A stretch of 64,000 bases of DNA. Source: an uncultured Roseateles sp. (GTDB lineage Bacteria > Pseudomonadota > Gammaproteobacteria > Burkholderiales > Burkholderiaceae_C). A program made the position numbers and the translations under genes. The DNA lies in the NCBI RefSeq assembly GCF_963422335.1, contig NZ_OY729424.1:3348001-3412000 (forward strand), given 5' to 3'. The notes beneath the pieces are model-generated. The model made no database searches and was not told where the DNA came from. It saw nothing but the letters and a program-made list of their open reading frames with translations. Positions 50,222 through 57,585 of the stretch are shown here, one piece after another; the stretch's first letter is position 1, and each line of letters opens with the position of its first letter.

Positions 50222-51265
50222 ATGAACGACCTCGATCAACTGGTGCTCAGCGCCCAGGGCGATTTCGCGACGGCCGCCACGCCGGCCGAGCTGGAGAATG
50301 CCAAGGCGCGCTTTCTGGGCAAGGCCGGTCGCGTGACCGAACTGCTCAAGGGCATGGCCGCACTCTCGCCCGAAGAGAAGAAGACCCGCGGCGCCGAGAT
50401 CAATCTGGTCAAGCAGCGCATCGAGAACGCGCTCACCGCCCGCCGCCAGGCCCTGGCCGATGCCGAGCTGGAAGCCCAGCTGAAGGCCGAGGCGCTGGAC
50501 GTGAGCCTGCCCGGCCGCCAGCGTGGCACCGGCGCCTTGCACCCGATCACCCGCGCGATGGAGCGCATCGAGGCGATCTTCGGATCGATGGGTTTCGAGG
50601 TCGCCGACGGCCCCGAGATCGAGACCGACTGGTTCAGCTTCACGGCGCTGAACAATCCGGAGAACCATCCGGCGCGGTCCATGCAAGACACCTTCTACGT
50701 CGACATGAAGGACGAGCAGGGCAGCTGGTACAACCTGCGCCCGCACACCTCGCCGATGCAGATCCGCTATGCCCAGGCCCATGCGCGCAAGTACGCCGGC
50801 CAGGACAGCATGCCCGATATCCGTGTGATCGCACCGGGCCGCACCTACCGGGTCGACAGCGACGCGACGCACTCGCCGATGTTCCACCAGGTCGAGGGCC
50901 TGTGGGTCGGTGAGAACGTCAGCTTCAAGGACCTGAAGGCCGTCTACGTGAACTTCATGCAGCAGTTCTTCGAGACGACGGACATGGAGATACGCTTCCG
51001 CCCCAGCTACTTCCCGTTCACCGAACCCAGCGCCGAGATCGACATGATGTTCGGCTCCGGCCCGCTGAAGGGCCGCTGGCTGGAGGTGTCGGGCTCGGGC
51101 CAGGTGCATCCACAGGTGATACGCAATATGGGGCTGGACCCCGAGCGCTACATCGGCTTTGCCTTCGGTTCCGGCATCGACCGTCTGGCGATGCTGCGCT
51201 ATGGCGTGAACGACCTGCGCCAGTTCTTCGACGGCGATCTCCGCTTCCTGTCGCAATTCAAGTAA
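50222..51265 (+). CDS. pheS: Phenylalanyl-tRNA synthetase alpha subunit
   Basis: 347 residues from ATG 50222. N-terminal coiled-coil, then class II core: LHPITRAMERIEAIFGSMGFEVADGPEIETDWFSFTALNNPENHPARSMQDTFY, HTSPMQIRYAQ, FRPSYFPFTEPSAEIDMMF, and motif 3 GFAFGSGIDRLAMLRYGVNDLRQFF. Forms an alpha2beta2 enzyme with PheT. No convincing Shine-Dalgarno precedes it; an attenuator-like terminator lies 27 nt upstream. Confidence 0.97.
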   Translation: MNDLDQLVLSAQGDFATAATPAELENAKARFLGKAGRVTELLKGMAALSPEEKKTRGAEINLVKQRIENALTARRQALADAELEAQLKAEALDVSLPGRQRGTGALHPITRAMERIEAIFGSMGFEVADGPEIETDWFSFTALNNPENHPARSMQDTFYVDMKDEQGSWYNLRPHTSPMQIRYAQAHARKYAGQDSMPDIRVIAPGRTYRVDSDATHSPMFHQVEGLWVGENVSFKDLKAVYVNFMQQFFETTDMEIRFRPSYFPFTEPSAEIDMMFGSGPLKGRWLEVSGSGQVHPQVIRNMGLDPERYIGFAFGSGIDRLAMLRYGVNDLRQFFDGDLRFLSQFK

Positions 51266-51278
51266 ACGAGTCCCGTCC

Positions 51279-53705
51279 ATGCAATTTCCAGAATCCTGGC
51301 TGCGGGCCTTTTGCAACCCCGCGCTGAACACCCAAGAACTCGCCGAGCTGCTGACCATGTCCGGCCTCGAGGTCGAGGAGCTGCGCCCGGTAGCGCCGCC
51401 CTTCCATGGCATCGTGGTGGCCGAGATCGTCGAGGCCGAGCAGCATCCGAACGCCGACAAGCTGCGCGTCTGCAAGGTCAATGCCGGCGGCCCCGAGCTG
51501 CTGCAGATCGTCTGCGGTGCGCCGAATGCACGCGTTGGTATCAAGGTGCCGCTGGCCACCGTCGGCGCTGAGTTGCCGCCCGCGAATGTTGAAAATTCGG
51601 ACGGCAAGCCGTTCAAGATCAATGTCGGCAAGCTGCGTGGCGTCGAGAGCTTCGGCATGCTGTGCTCGGCGCGAGAGCTCAAGCTCAGCGAAGACCATGG
51701 CGGCCTGCTTGAGCTGACATCCGATGCGGTCATTGGCCAGAACATCCGCGCGCATCTGAACCTGGATGACACGCTGTTCACCCTGAAGCTGACGCCTAAC
51801 CTGGCCCACGCCTTGAGCGTGTTCGGCGTGGCGCGCGAGGTGTCGGCCCTGACCGGCACACCGCTGCTGCAGCCGAGCTTCCCGCCGGTGGTGCCCGCCC
51901 ATGACGCCAAGCTGCCCGTCTCCGTGCAGGCCAGCGATCTGTGCGGTCGCTTCTCAGGCCGCATCATCCGCGGCGTCAACACGAAGGTGCAGACGCCGGC
52001 CTGGATGGTGGCGCGCCTGGAGCGCTGCGGCCAGCGTTCGGTCAGCCCGCTGGTGGACATCTCGAACTATGTGATGTTCGAGTACGGCCGTCCCTCGCAT
52101 ATCTTCGATCTGGACAAGATCCACGACGGCCTGACCGTGCGTTGGGGCAAGCCCGGCGAGAGCCTGAAACTGCTCAACGGCAACACCATCACGGTCGATG
52201 AAAAGGTCGGCGTGATCGCCGACAGCCAATCGGTCGAATCGCTGGCCGGCATCATGGGCGGTGACGCCACCGCCGTGTCTGACGACACCCAGAACATCTA
52301 TGTCGAGGCCGCGTTCTGGTGGCCCGAGGCCGTGTCCGGCAGATCGCGCCGCTACAACTTCTCGACCGACGCCGGCCATCGCTTCGAGCGCGGCGTCGAT
52401 CCGGCGTTGACGGTCGAGCACATCGAGCACATCACGCGTTTGATACTGGACATCTGCGGCGGCCAGGCCGGCCCCATGGATGACCAGACCCTGGCCCTGC
52501 CCGAAGCCAAGCCGGTGAGCCTGCGCGTCGCGCGCGCCGCCAAGGTCATCGGCATGCCGGTGACGCAGCAGGACTGCGCCGAGGTCTTCCGCCGCCTGGG
52601 CCTGAGCTTCACCGAGGCGCCTGGCGTGCTGACAGTGACGCCGCCAAGCACGCGCTTTGACATCAAGATCGAGGAAGACCTGATCGAGGAAGTCATCCGC
52701 GTGCTGGGCTATCCGCAGCTGCCCAACACGCCGCCGGTGGCGCCGATTCAGGGCAAGGTCGGCTCCGAGTCGCGCCGCAGCAGCCATGCGCTGCGCCACG
52801 CGATGGCCGATCTGGGCTATTTTGAAACCATCAACTTCAGCTTTGTCGAAGAGCGCTGGGAAACCGAGCTGGCCGGCAACACCAACCCGATCCGTGTGCT
52901 GAACCCGATCGCCTCGCCGTTGTCGGTGATGCGCTCCAGCCTGCTGGGCAGCCTGGTCAACACGCTGCGCTACAACCTGACGCGCAAGGCACCGCGCGCC
53001 CGTCTGTTCGAGCTGGGCCGCGTGTTCCTGCGCGATGCCGCGGCCAAGACGGGCGACACCTCGGTGGCCGGCATCGATCAGCCCATGCGCCTGGCCGGTC
53101 TGGCCTGGGGCAGCGCCGAGCAGTCGCAGTGGAGCGTGCGCGAGCGTGCCGTCGATTTCTATGACGTCAAGGGCGATGTCGAGGCCTTGCTGGCCCCGCG
53201 CGCCGTGCGTTTCGAGCCCGCCAGCCACCCGGCCCTGCATCCCGGCCGTAGCGCCAACATCCTCATCGATGGCGAGGTCGTGGGCGTGCTCGGCGAGTTG
53301 CATCCGAAGTGGCGCCAGGGCTATGAGCTGCCCAGTGCGCCGGTGCTGTTCGAGTTGAATCTGGACGCCGTGCTGGCCCGTGACCTGCCCGTTGCCGTGG
53401 CCCTGCCGCGCCAGCAACTGGTGCTGCGCGATCTGGCGGTGATCGTCGGCGAGGGCGTCAGCCACGACGCCCTGATCGCCACCATCACCGAGGCCGGTGG
53501 CCCGCTGCTGCGCTCGGCGCGGCTGTTCGACGTTTACAAGCCCAGCTCACCGAGCGCCGACATGTTGGCGGGCGAACGCAGCATGGCCGTGCGACTGGAA
53601 CTGCTGGACGACGAAGCTACGCTGACCGACGAGCGCATCGAGCCGGTGATCAACGCGGTGGTGGACGCCCTGCGTGTGAAACTGAACGCCCGCCTGCGTG
53701 GCTGA
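51279..53705 (+). CDS. pheT: Phenylalanyl-tRNA synthetase beta subunit
   Basis: 808 residues, full length. EMAP-type tRNA-binding domain (about 40-150: IVEAEQHPNADKLRVCKVNAG), B3/B4 editing domain (about 210-385), B5 domain (about 410-480), class II-like core (YFETINFSFVEERWE; RVLNPIASPLSVMRSSLL) and the C-terminal FDX-ACB anticodon domain (VALPRQQLVLRDLAVIVGEGVSHDALIATI). 13 bp after pheS. Confidence 0.97.
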   Translation: MQFPESWLRAFCNPALNTQELAELLTMSGLEVEELRPVAPPFHGIVVAEIVEAEQHPNADKLRVCKVNAGGPELLQIVCGAPNARVGIKVPLATVGAELPPANVENSDGKPFKINVGKLRGVESFGMLCSARELKLSEDHGGLLELTSDAVIGQNIRAHLNLDDTLFTLKLTPNLAHALSVFGVAREVSALTGTPLLQPSFPPVVPAHDAKLPVSVQASDLCGRFSGRIIRGVNTKVQTPAWMVARLERCGQRSVSPLVDISNYVMFEYGRPSHIFDLDKIHDGLTVRWGKPGESLKLLNGNTITVDEKVGVIADSQSVESLAGIMGGDATAVSDDTQNIYVEAAFWWPEAVSGRSRRYNFSTDAGHRFERGVDPALTVEHIEHITRLILDICGGQAGPMDDQTLALPEAKPVSLRVARAAKVIGMPVTQQDCAEVFRRLGLSFTEAPGVLTVTPPSTRFDIKIEEDLIEEVIRVLGYPQLPNTPPVAPIQGKVGSESRRSSHALRHAMADLGYFETINFSFVEERWETELAGNTNPIRVLNPIASPLSVMRSSLLGSLVNTLRYNLTRKAPRARLFELGRVFLRDAAAKTGDTSVAGIDQPMRLAGLAWGSAEQSQWSVRERAVDFYDVKGDVEALLAPRAVRFEPASHPALHPGRSANILIDGEVVGVLGELHPKWRQGYELPSAPVLFELNLDAVLARDLPVAVALPRQQLVLRDLAVIVGEGVSHDALIATITEAGGPLLRSARLFDVYKPSSPSADMLAGERSMAVRLELLDDEATLTDERIEPVINAVVDALRVKLNARLRG

Positions 53706-53734
53706 GACAGAAGAACCGATAACCCGACGACGCC

Positions 53735-54100
53735 ATGACAACTGAACCCAAGCCCAGTCCCTCGCGTCTGTTGTTGCCGACCCTGGAGACGCCGACGCTG
53801 ACCAAGGCCGAACTGGCCGAGCTGCTGTTCGAGCGGCTGGGGCTGAACAAGCGCGAGTCCAAGGACATGGTCGAGGCCTTCTTCGACATCATTCATGCCA
53901 CCCTGGTCGAGGGCAAGGACGTCAAGCTGTCGGGTTACGGCAACTTCAATATCCGCCGCAAGGCGCCGCGCCCGGGGCGCAATCCGCGCACCGGCGAGGC
54001 GATTCCGATCAAGGCACGCAACGTCGTCACCTTCCATGCCAGCCACAAACTCAAGGGCGTTGTGCAAGGCGATGTTCCGCTCGGGGAAGAGTTCGAGTAA
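53735..54100 (+). CDS. ihfA: Integration host factor subunit alpha
   Basis: 121 residues. Conserved IHF/HU fold: TLTKAELAELLFERLGLNKRESKDMVEAFFDIIHATLVEGKDVKLSGYGNFNIRRKAPRPGRNPRTGEAIPIKARNVVTFHASHKLK, including the Pro-tipped DNA-intercalating arm. About 20 extra N-terminal residues (TTEPKPSPSRLLLPTLETP) precede it, common in betaproteobacteria. Nucleoid protein that bends DNA. The position after pheT is the usual proteobacterial one. Confidence 0.96.
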   Translation: MTTEPKPSPSRLLLPTLETPTLTKAELAELLFERLGLNKRESKDMVEAFFDIIHATLVEGKDVKLSGYGNFNIRRKAPRPGRNPRTGEAIPIKARNVVTFHASHKLKGVVQGDVPLGEEFE

Positions 54101-54134
54101 AGTCTAGCGTCCTGCCTCGAAGTCTTTGATTTCA

Positions 54135-54584
54135 ATGGAAAATGCGCTTCCCGCCATTCCTGCCAAACGCTATTTCACCATCGGTGAGGTGAGCGATTTG
54201 TGCGGCGTGAAGCCGTATGTGCTGCGCTACTGGGAACAGGAGTTCACCCAGCTCAAGCCGATGAAGCGGCGCGGCAACCGGCGCTACTACCAGCACCACG
54301 AAGTCCTGCTGATCAGGCGCATACGCGACCTGCTCTACGACCAGGGCTTCACCATCAGCGGCGCACGCAACCGGCTGTCCGAGTTGAACGGTCATCGTGG
54401 CGAGGCCAATTTGCGCGAGGTGCTTGATGCCGAGATGGCTGTGGATTCGGAGTTTCCCGAAGGCGATGATGAGTCCGTGCTTGCCGCAGAAGAAGTCGAG
54501 CGCCATGCCCAGCCCGGCAGCGAACTGAGCCTGCCCCAGGTCCGTGCCGAACTTATTTCGATCCGAGCACTGTTATTGGTCTGA
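54135..54584 (+). CDS. MerR-family transcriptional regulator
   Basis: 149 residues from ATG 54135; a TTG at 54126 would add three residues. Winged-helix start KRYFTIGEVSDLCGVKPYVLRYWEQEFTQLKPMKRRGNRRYYQHHEVLLIRRIRDLLYDQGFTISGARNRL. No Cys metal-binding motif, so not a metal sensor; it belongs to the MlrA-like group found next to ihfA. Its targets are unknown. The tRNA-Pro promoter begins right after it. Confidence 0.9.
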   Translation: MENALPAIPAKRYFTIGEVSDLCGVKPYVLRYWEQEFTQLKPMKRRGNRRYYQHHEVLLIRRIRDLLYDQGFTISGARNRLSELNGHRGEANLREVLDAEMAVDSEFPEGDDESVLAAEEVERHAQPGSELSLPQVRAELISIRALLLV

Positions 54585-54601
54585 GGCCAGAAATTCTGGG
54601 T

Positions 54602-54607
54602 TAGAAT
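54602..54607 (+). promoter_or_regulatory. -10 element of the tRNA-Pro promoter
   Basis: TAGAAT 13 nt before the tRNA 5' end. No well-placed -35 is clear (TTGGTC at 54576 with a 20-nt spacer is the best). Confidence 0.4.
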
Positions 54608-54618
54608 ACGAGGCTTAG

Positions 54619-54696
<78 letters not shown>

Positions 54697-54714
54697 AAAA
54701 TAAGAAGAGAAATC

Positions 54715-54749
54715 AATGGGTTAGCAGCGAAAGCCGCTAACCCATTTTT
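54715..54749 (+). terminator. tRNA-Pro terminator, left version
   Basis: AATGGGTTAGC / GCTAACCCATT stem with GAAA in the loop, then TTT. Shares its outer stem and loop with the terminator at 55230-55264, but the inner stem differs with compensating bases. Confidence 0.85.
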
Positions 54750-54773
54750 CATTTCCGCCCGAGATTGCCGCTC

Positions 54774-54831
54774 AATGGGTAAACCAATGGGTAAACCGGC
54801 GGGTAGCTGTTGGGGGACATCATTGGACGCC
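54774..54831. repeat. Paired 12-mers plus TTGGACGCC, module 1
   Basis: AATGGGTAAACC occurs twice in tandem (54774-54785, 54786-54797); TTGGACGCC follows at 54823-54831. The whole module recurs at +239 bp. Looks like integrase arm-binding or recombination modules. The surrounding non-coding stretch 54697-55287 holds no gene I can support. Confidence 0.55.
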
Positions 54832-55012
54832 ACAGGATGAAGCCTATCGGCCATCCTTGCTGGCGCTGATTTTTGTCGAAATTCAGCGCGCGCCCGAGCG
54901 CTGATACCGACGCAAACTTGCGTCATGGGAAAAGTCACCTTCGCCCACCAAGAGAGAGCCAATGCCTCTCGCATTGCCTTGGCGGGGATAGCGAGTCATG
55001 TCGACAACCTCT

Positions 55013-55070
55013 GATGGGTAAACCAGTGGGTAAACCGGAGCATAGATTTCTTTAAACGACGTTGGACGCC
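55013..55070. repeat. Paired 12-mers plus TTGGACGCC, module 2
   Basis: GATGGGTAAACC (55013-55024) and AGTGGGTAAACC (55025-55036), then TTGGACGCC at 55062-55070. Same internal spacing as module 1. Confidence 0.55.
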
Positions 55071-55166
55071 TTGAAACGAATTGTCGCGTATAACTTGTTG
55101 ATGTTAAAGGGAATTATTCGTCCAATAGCGTCCCAGGCGATATCAGAGAAGTCCCTGTTTAATGGA

Positions 55167-55236
55167 ATGGGGTGCAAGGGGTAGCGAGTTCGAATCCCGC
55201 CGCCCCGACCAAAAATAAGAAGAGAAATCAATGGGT
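55167..55236 (+). repeat. 70-bp direct repeat, right copy (partial tRNA-Pro; att-like)
   Basis: Truncated tRNA-Pro 3' end with no 5' half: the sequence left of 55167 does not resemble the tRNA, so this is not a functional tRNA. 69 of 70 positions match 54652-54721. Confidence 0.8.
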
Positions 55237-55264
55237 CAGATACGAAAGTATCTGACCCATTTTT
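55230..55264 (+). terminator. Terminator after the partial tRNA copy
   Basis: 14-bp stem AATGGGTCAGATAC / GTATCTGACCCATT capped by a GAAA tetraloop, followed by a T-run. Covaries with the left terminator at 54715-54749. Confidence 0.85.
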
Positions 55265-55287
55265 CATTTTCGGTCCTGCAACACCGT

Positions 55288-55446
55288 TCAGAACGGGCGG
55301 CGATCTGGCATCGCCGTCCATTGGCCCGCGGGTCGCGGCTTGATTGCCACGTAGAGCAGCTCCGCTGGCGAGCTGCCACGCCCCAGCCAGCGGCCTGTGC
55401 CCAGCGCCCGCAGCTGGGCAATCAGCAGATCAATGGCAGCACGCAA
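55288..55446 (-). CDS. Candidate short SOS-controlled ORF, 52 aa
   Basis: TTG start at 55446 (CAA on the plus strand) with GAGGTGAGG a few bases upstream and an in-frame stop just before it. Reads MRAAIDLLIAQLRALGTGRW at the start and ends TAMPDRRPF. The composition (Ala/Leu helix, then Arg/Pro-rich tail) is protein-like, but I recognise no family. A near-consensus LexA box lies 46-65 bp upstream. It may be a real small protein, or the remnant of a longer gene truncated next to the att repeat. Uncertain. Confidence 0.35.
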   Translation of the reverse strand: MRAAIDLLIAQLRALGTGRWLGRGSSPAELLYVAIKPRPAGQWTAMPDRRPF

Positions 55447-55479
55447 TCTTCACCTCACCTCTCGCAGTTCTCTTAGGGT

Positions 55480-55527
55480 CTTGCTTTCGATGACTGTATG
55501 TTTATACAGTATCCCTAAAAAAGCAAG
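55480..55527. promoter_or_regulatory. LexA (SOS) box nested in a larger palindrome
   Basis: GACTGTATGTTTATACAGTA (55492-55511) matches the enterobacterial LexA consensus at 17 of 20 positions, including CTGT-N8-ACAG. It is enclosed by CTTGCTTT (55480-55487) and its inverse AAAGCAAG (55520-55527). On the plus strand TTGCTT (55481) and TATACA (55503) form a promoter with a 16-nt spacer overlapping the box. It lies between the short minus-strand ORF and the SGNH gene, 180 bp upstream of the latter. I see no other signal in 55528-55690. Confidence 0.7.
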
Positions 55528-55690
55528 GGCAGGAGGGCGAGGCCGCTGCGCTGCTCAGCGAGGGATTCCCCGCAATTCGGTCCGTTGGCGCGGTGGTAGC
55601 CTGGGAAGGCTCTGTTTTGGCGTCTGAACCGTTTCTTGCCGGCCTCGGGCGCTCTGTTCCTCTCGACTTCAACAGTTCAAGGAGATACAG

Positions 55691-56815
55691 ATGAGGACAT
55701 GTGCTCGACCCGACGGCCGGCCGGGGATCTGCTCCCGATTCCGCAGCGCACTGCGCCTGCTGCTGCCCACGCTGGCGCTGCTGGGCCTCGGTGCCGAGGC
55801 CACGGCCAACACGCTGACGCAGAACGTCTCCTGGACCATAGACCGCGCCGGCACCACGGCCAAATACCGCGTCGTGGCCTACGGCGACTCGATCTACGCC
55901 GGCTACAACGGCTCGACCCTCAACGCGGCGAAGTACGCGGCCCCGACGGTGGATGCGGAGTACCTGTCCGCGCTGTGGAATGCCGACATCGAGAGCGTGC
56001 GCCGCGCCAAATCCGGCGCGGTGGCCTCGGACGTCTACAACAACAAGATCGTGGCCGAGAAGTCGTACATGCAGGCCGCTTCGACCCGCGTTGTCACCTT
56101 CGAGATGTGCGGCAACGATGGCCTGCAGGCCCGCTCGGCTTTCAAGAGCCAGACCGGCACCTGCAACTACACCGGCATGAACAACGCCGTCAGCAGCTGC
56201 AAGACCTATGTCGCGGCCGCGATGGATTTCATCAACGCCAACGCCTATGCGGGCACCAAGGTCAAGATCATCTCCAACCTGCACTATCCCGGTTATGCCG
56301 CCGACAATGTGCAGAGCGCCTGCAAGGACGCGACCACCGGCGCGACGGTGAACCTGCAGACCCTGTTCCTGCCCAAGCTCGCGACGATGAATTACTGGAT
56401 GTGCGAGTACGCGCGGCTCAAGGGCTTCCAGTGCGCAGACAACTTTGCCCAGTACATGGGGGCCGACTACGACAGCAACGGCGATGGACTGGTGGACTCC
56501 GATGCTTTGCGCTATGTGGCTGGCGAGAGCGAGGCCAGCTACCTGACCCGCATCACGTCGACCTTGCGATCGACCTTGCGCGACGCCAACACGCACTTCG
56601 TGTCCGCCAGCAGCAGCTACGACTACATCCAGTCTGACAACACGCACCCGACCTATAGCGGGGGCACCGTCACCGCCGGCCTGTTCGGCGGCACCACCGG
56701 CTCTGGCGCACCGCGCTACACCTCGTTCGCCGGCGGCAAGAGCCCGATCTGGAACCAGTACGGCCACGAGCGCATGGGCTGGGCGGTGTCGACGTCCAAC
56801 CCGGCTGCGCCCTGA
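55691..56815 (+). CDS. Secreted SGNH/GDSL-type hydrolase
   Basis: 374 residues; SD AAGGAGA. An Arg-rich start and hydrophobic stretch form a signal peptide ending near EATA. SGNH blocks: block I VVAYGDSIYAGYNGS (Ser nucleophile), block III MCGNDGLQ, block V DNTHPTYSGG with the Asp/His pair. An EF-hand-like DSNGDGLVDSD loop sits at about 259-270. Several Cys suggest disulfides. Probable extracytoplasmic esterase, deacetylase or lipase; substrate unknown. First of a three-gene cassette. Confidence 0.8.
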   Translation: MRTCARPDGRPGICSRFRSALRLLLPTLALLGLGAEATANTLTQNVSWTIDRAGTTAKYRVVAYGDSIYAGYNGSTLNAAKYAAPTVDAEYLSALWNADIESVRRAKSGAVASDVYNNKIVAEKSYMQAASTRVVTFEMCGNDGLQARSAFKSQTGTCNYTGMNNAVSSCKTYVAAAMDFINANAYAGTKVKIISNLHYPGYAADNVQSACKDATTGATVNLQTLFLPKLATMNYWMCEYARLKGFQCADNFAQYMGADYDSNGDGLVDSDALRYVAGESEASYLTRITSTLRSTLRDANTHFVSASSSYDYIQSDNTHPTYSGGTVTAGLFGGTTGSGAPRYTSFAGGKSPIWNQYGHERMGWAVSTSNPAAP

Positions 56816-56833
56816 ACCGTAGGAGTCGGTGCC

Positions 56834-57523
56834 GTGGACAAGCCTCGCGATCCGGTTGGCGGTCATGAGGCCTGGGGCCCATCGCTGGGCCTTCTTGCAG
56901 CGGCGCTGGGCCTTGTGGCCGGTGGACTCGCCTGGTGGTGGATGACGCCTGCGCCCGCAGAGCCCGTCGCGGGACACGTGAGCACGGCCGCGAGCAGTCC
57001 GCCGGTGTCACTTGTCCCACCACCCGTCACGGTCGCGCCAAGCGAACCCGCAGCTGCTGCTGCACCGGTGCTCGCCGCAGCCCCGGCGGGCCAAGTTGCG
57101 CCGGCGTTGCGCATCCCGCGTATGCGCGATCCCGGCGGTGACTTGACGCCCGACCTGGCCGACTACGTCAACGAAGGCGAGCGACCGACGATGGCCGAGG
57201 TGATCGCCCGGCTGCACCAGGCCGGCGTCTACACCGGCCTGGGCGCTTTTTCGCCACCGGGCACGCGGCCGCCGCTGTTGGGGCTGGCGGTGCCCGAGGA
57301 TTTTGCGCTGCCGGAAGGCTATGTGCGCCACTACCAGGCCACCGATGACGGCCAGCGCATCGAGCCCATCCTGATGTTCGCGCCGGACTATCAGTTGTTC
57401 GACGCCGCCCGCCGACCGATAGCCATGCCCAAGGACCGCGTCGTTCCGCCGGAACTGGCGCCCCAGGGCCTGACGATACGGCGCATCGTGGTCCCGGCGC
57501 CGGCCGATAGCCCCGGGAGCTGA
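56834..57523 (+). CDS. Membrane-anchored protein of unknown function with Pro/Ala linker
   Basis: 229 residues from GTG 56834 (AGGAGT 7 nt upstream). One membrane segment at about 15-38 (SLGLLAAALGLVAGGLAWWWM), an Ala/Pro/Val-rich linker (about 40-90) and a globular C-terminal part (about 95-229: RIPRMRDPGGDLTPDLADYVNEGERPTMAEVIARLHQAG ... LPEGYVRHYQATDDG). No family recognised. N-in/C-out topology would put the domain in the periplasm, beside the SGNH hydrolase. Its stop lies just before the acyltransferase-like gene. Confidence 0.65.
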   Translation: MDKPRDPVGGHEAWGPSLGLLAAALGLVAGGLAWWWMTPAPAEPVAGHVSTAASSPPVSLVPPPVTVAPSEPAAAAAPVLAAAPAGQVAPALRIPRMRDPGGDLTPDLADYVNEGERPTMAEVIARLHQAGVYTGLGAFSPPGTRPPLLGLAVPEDFALPEGYVRHYQATDDGQRIEPILMFAPDYQLFDAARRPIAMPKDRVVPPELAPQGLTIRRIVVPAPADSPGS

Positions 57524-57585
57524 GCATCACGGCGCTGCTGTCCTGGCTGCGCGGCAGCCGTTGGGCCGGCATCCTGGCCAGCGCC

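Noticed and set aside
50122..50235. GTG ORF in the rplT-pheS gap as a Phe leader peptide
   Set aside because: Its Phe codons lie mostly within or after the terminator and are not clustered before it; the frame runs on into pheS without a stop.
55167..55210. Second tRNA-Pro gene
   Set aside because: Only the 3' half from the anticodon loop is present; acceptor 5' strand and D-arm are missing.
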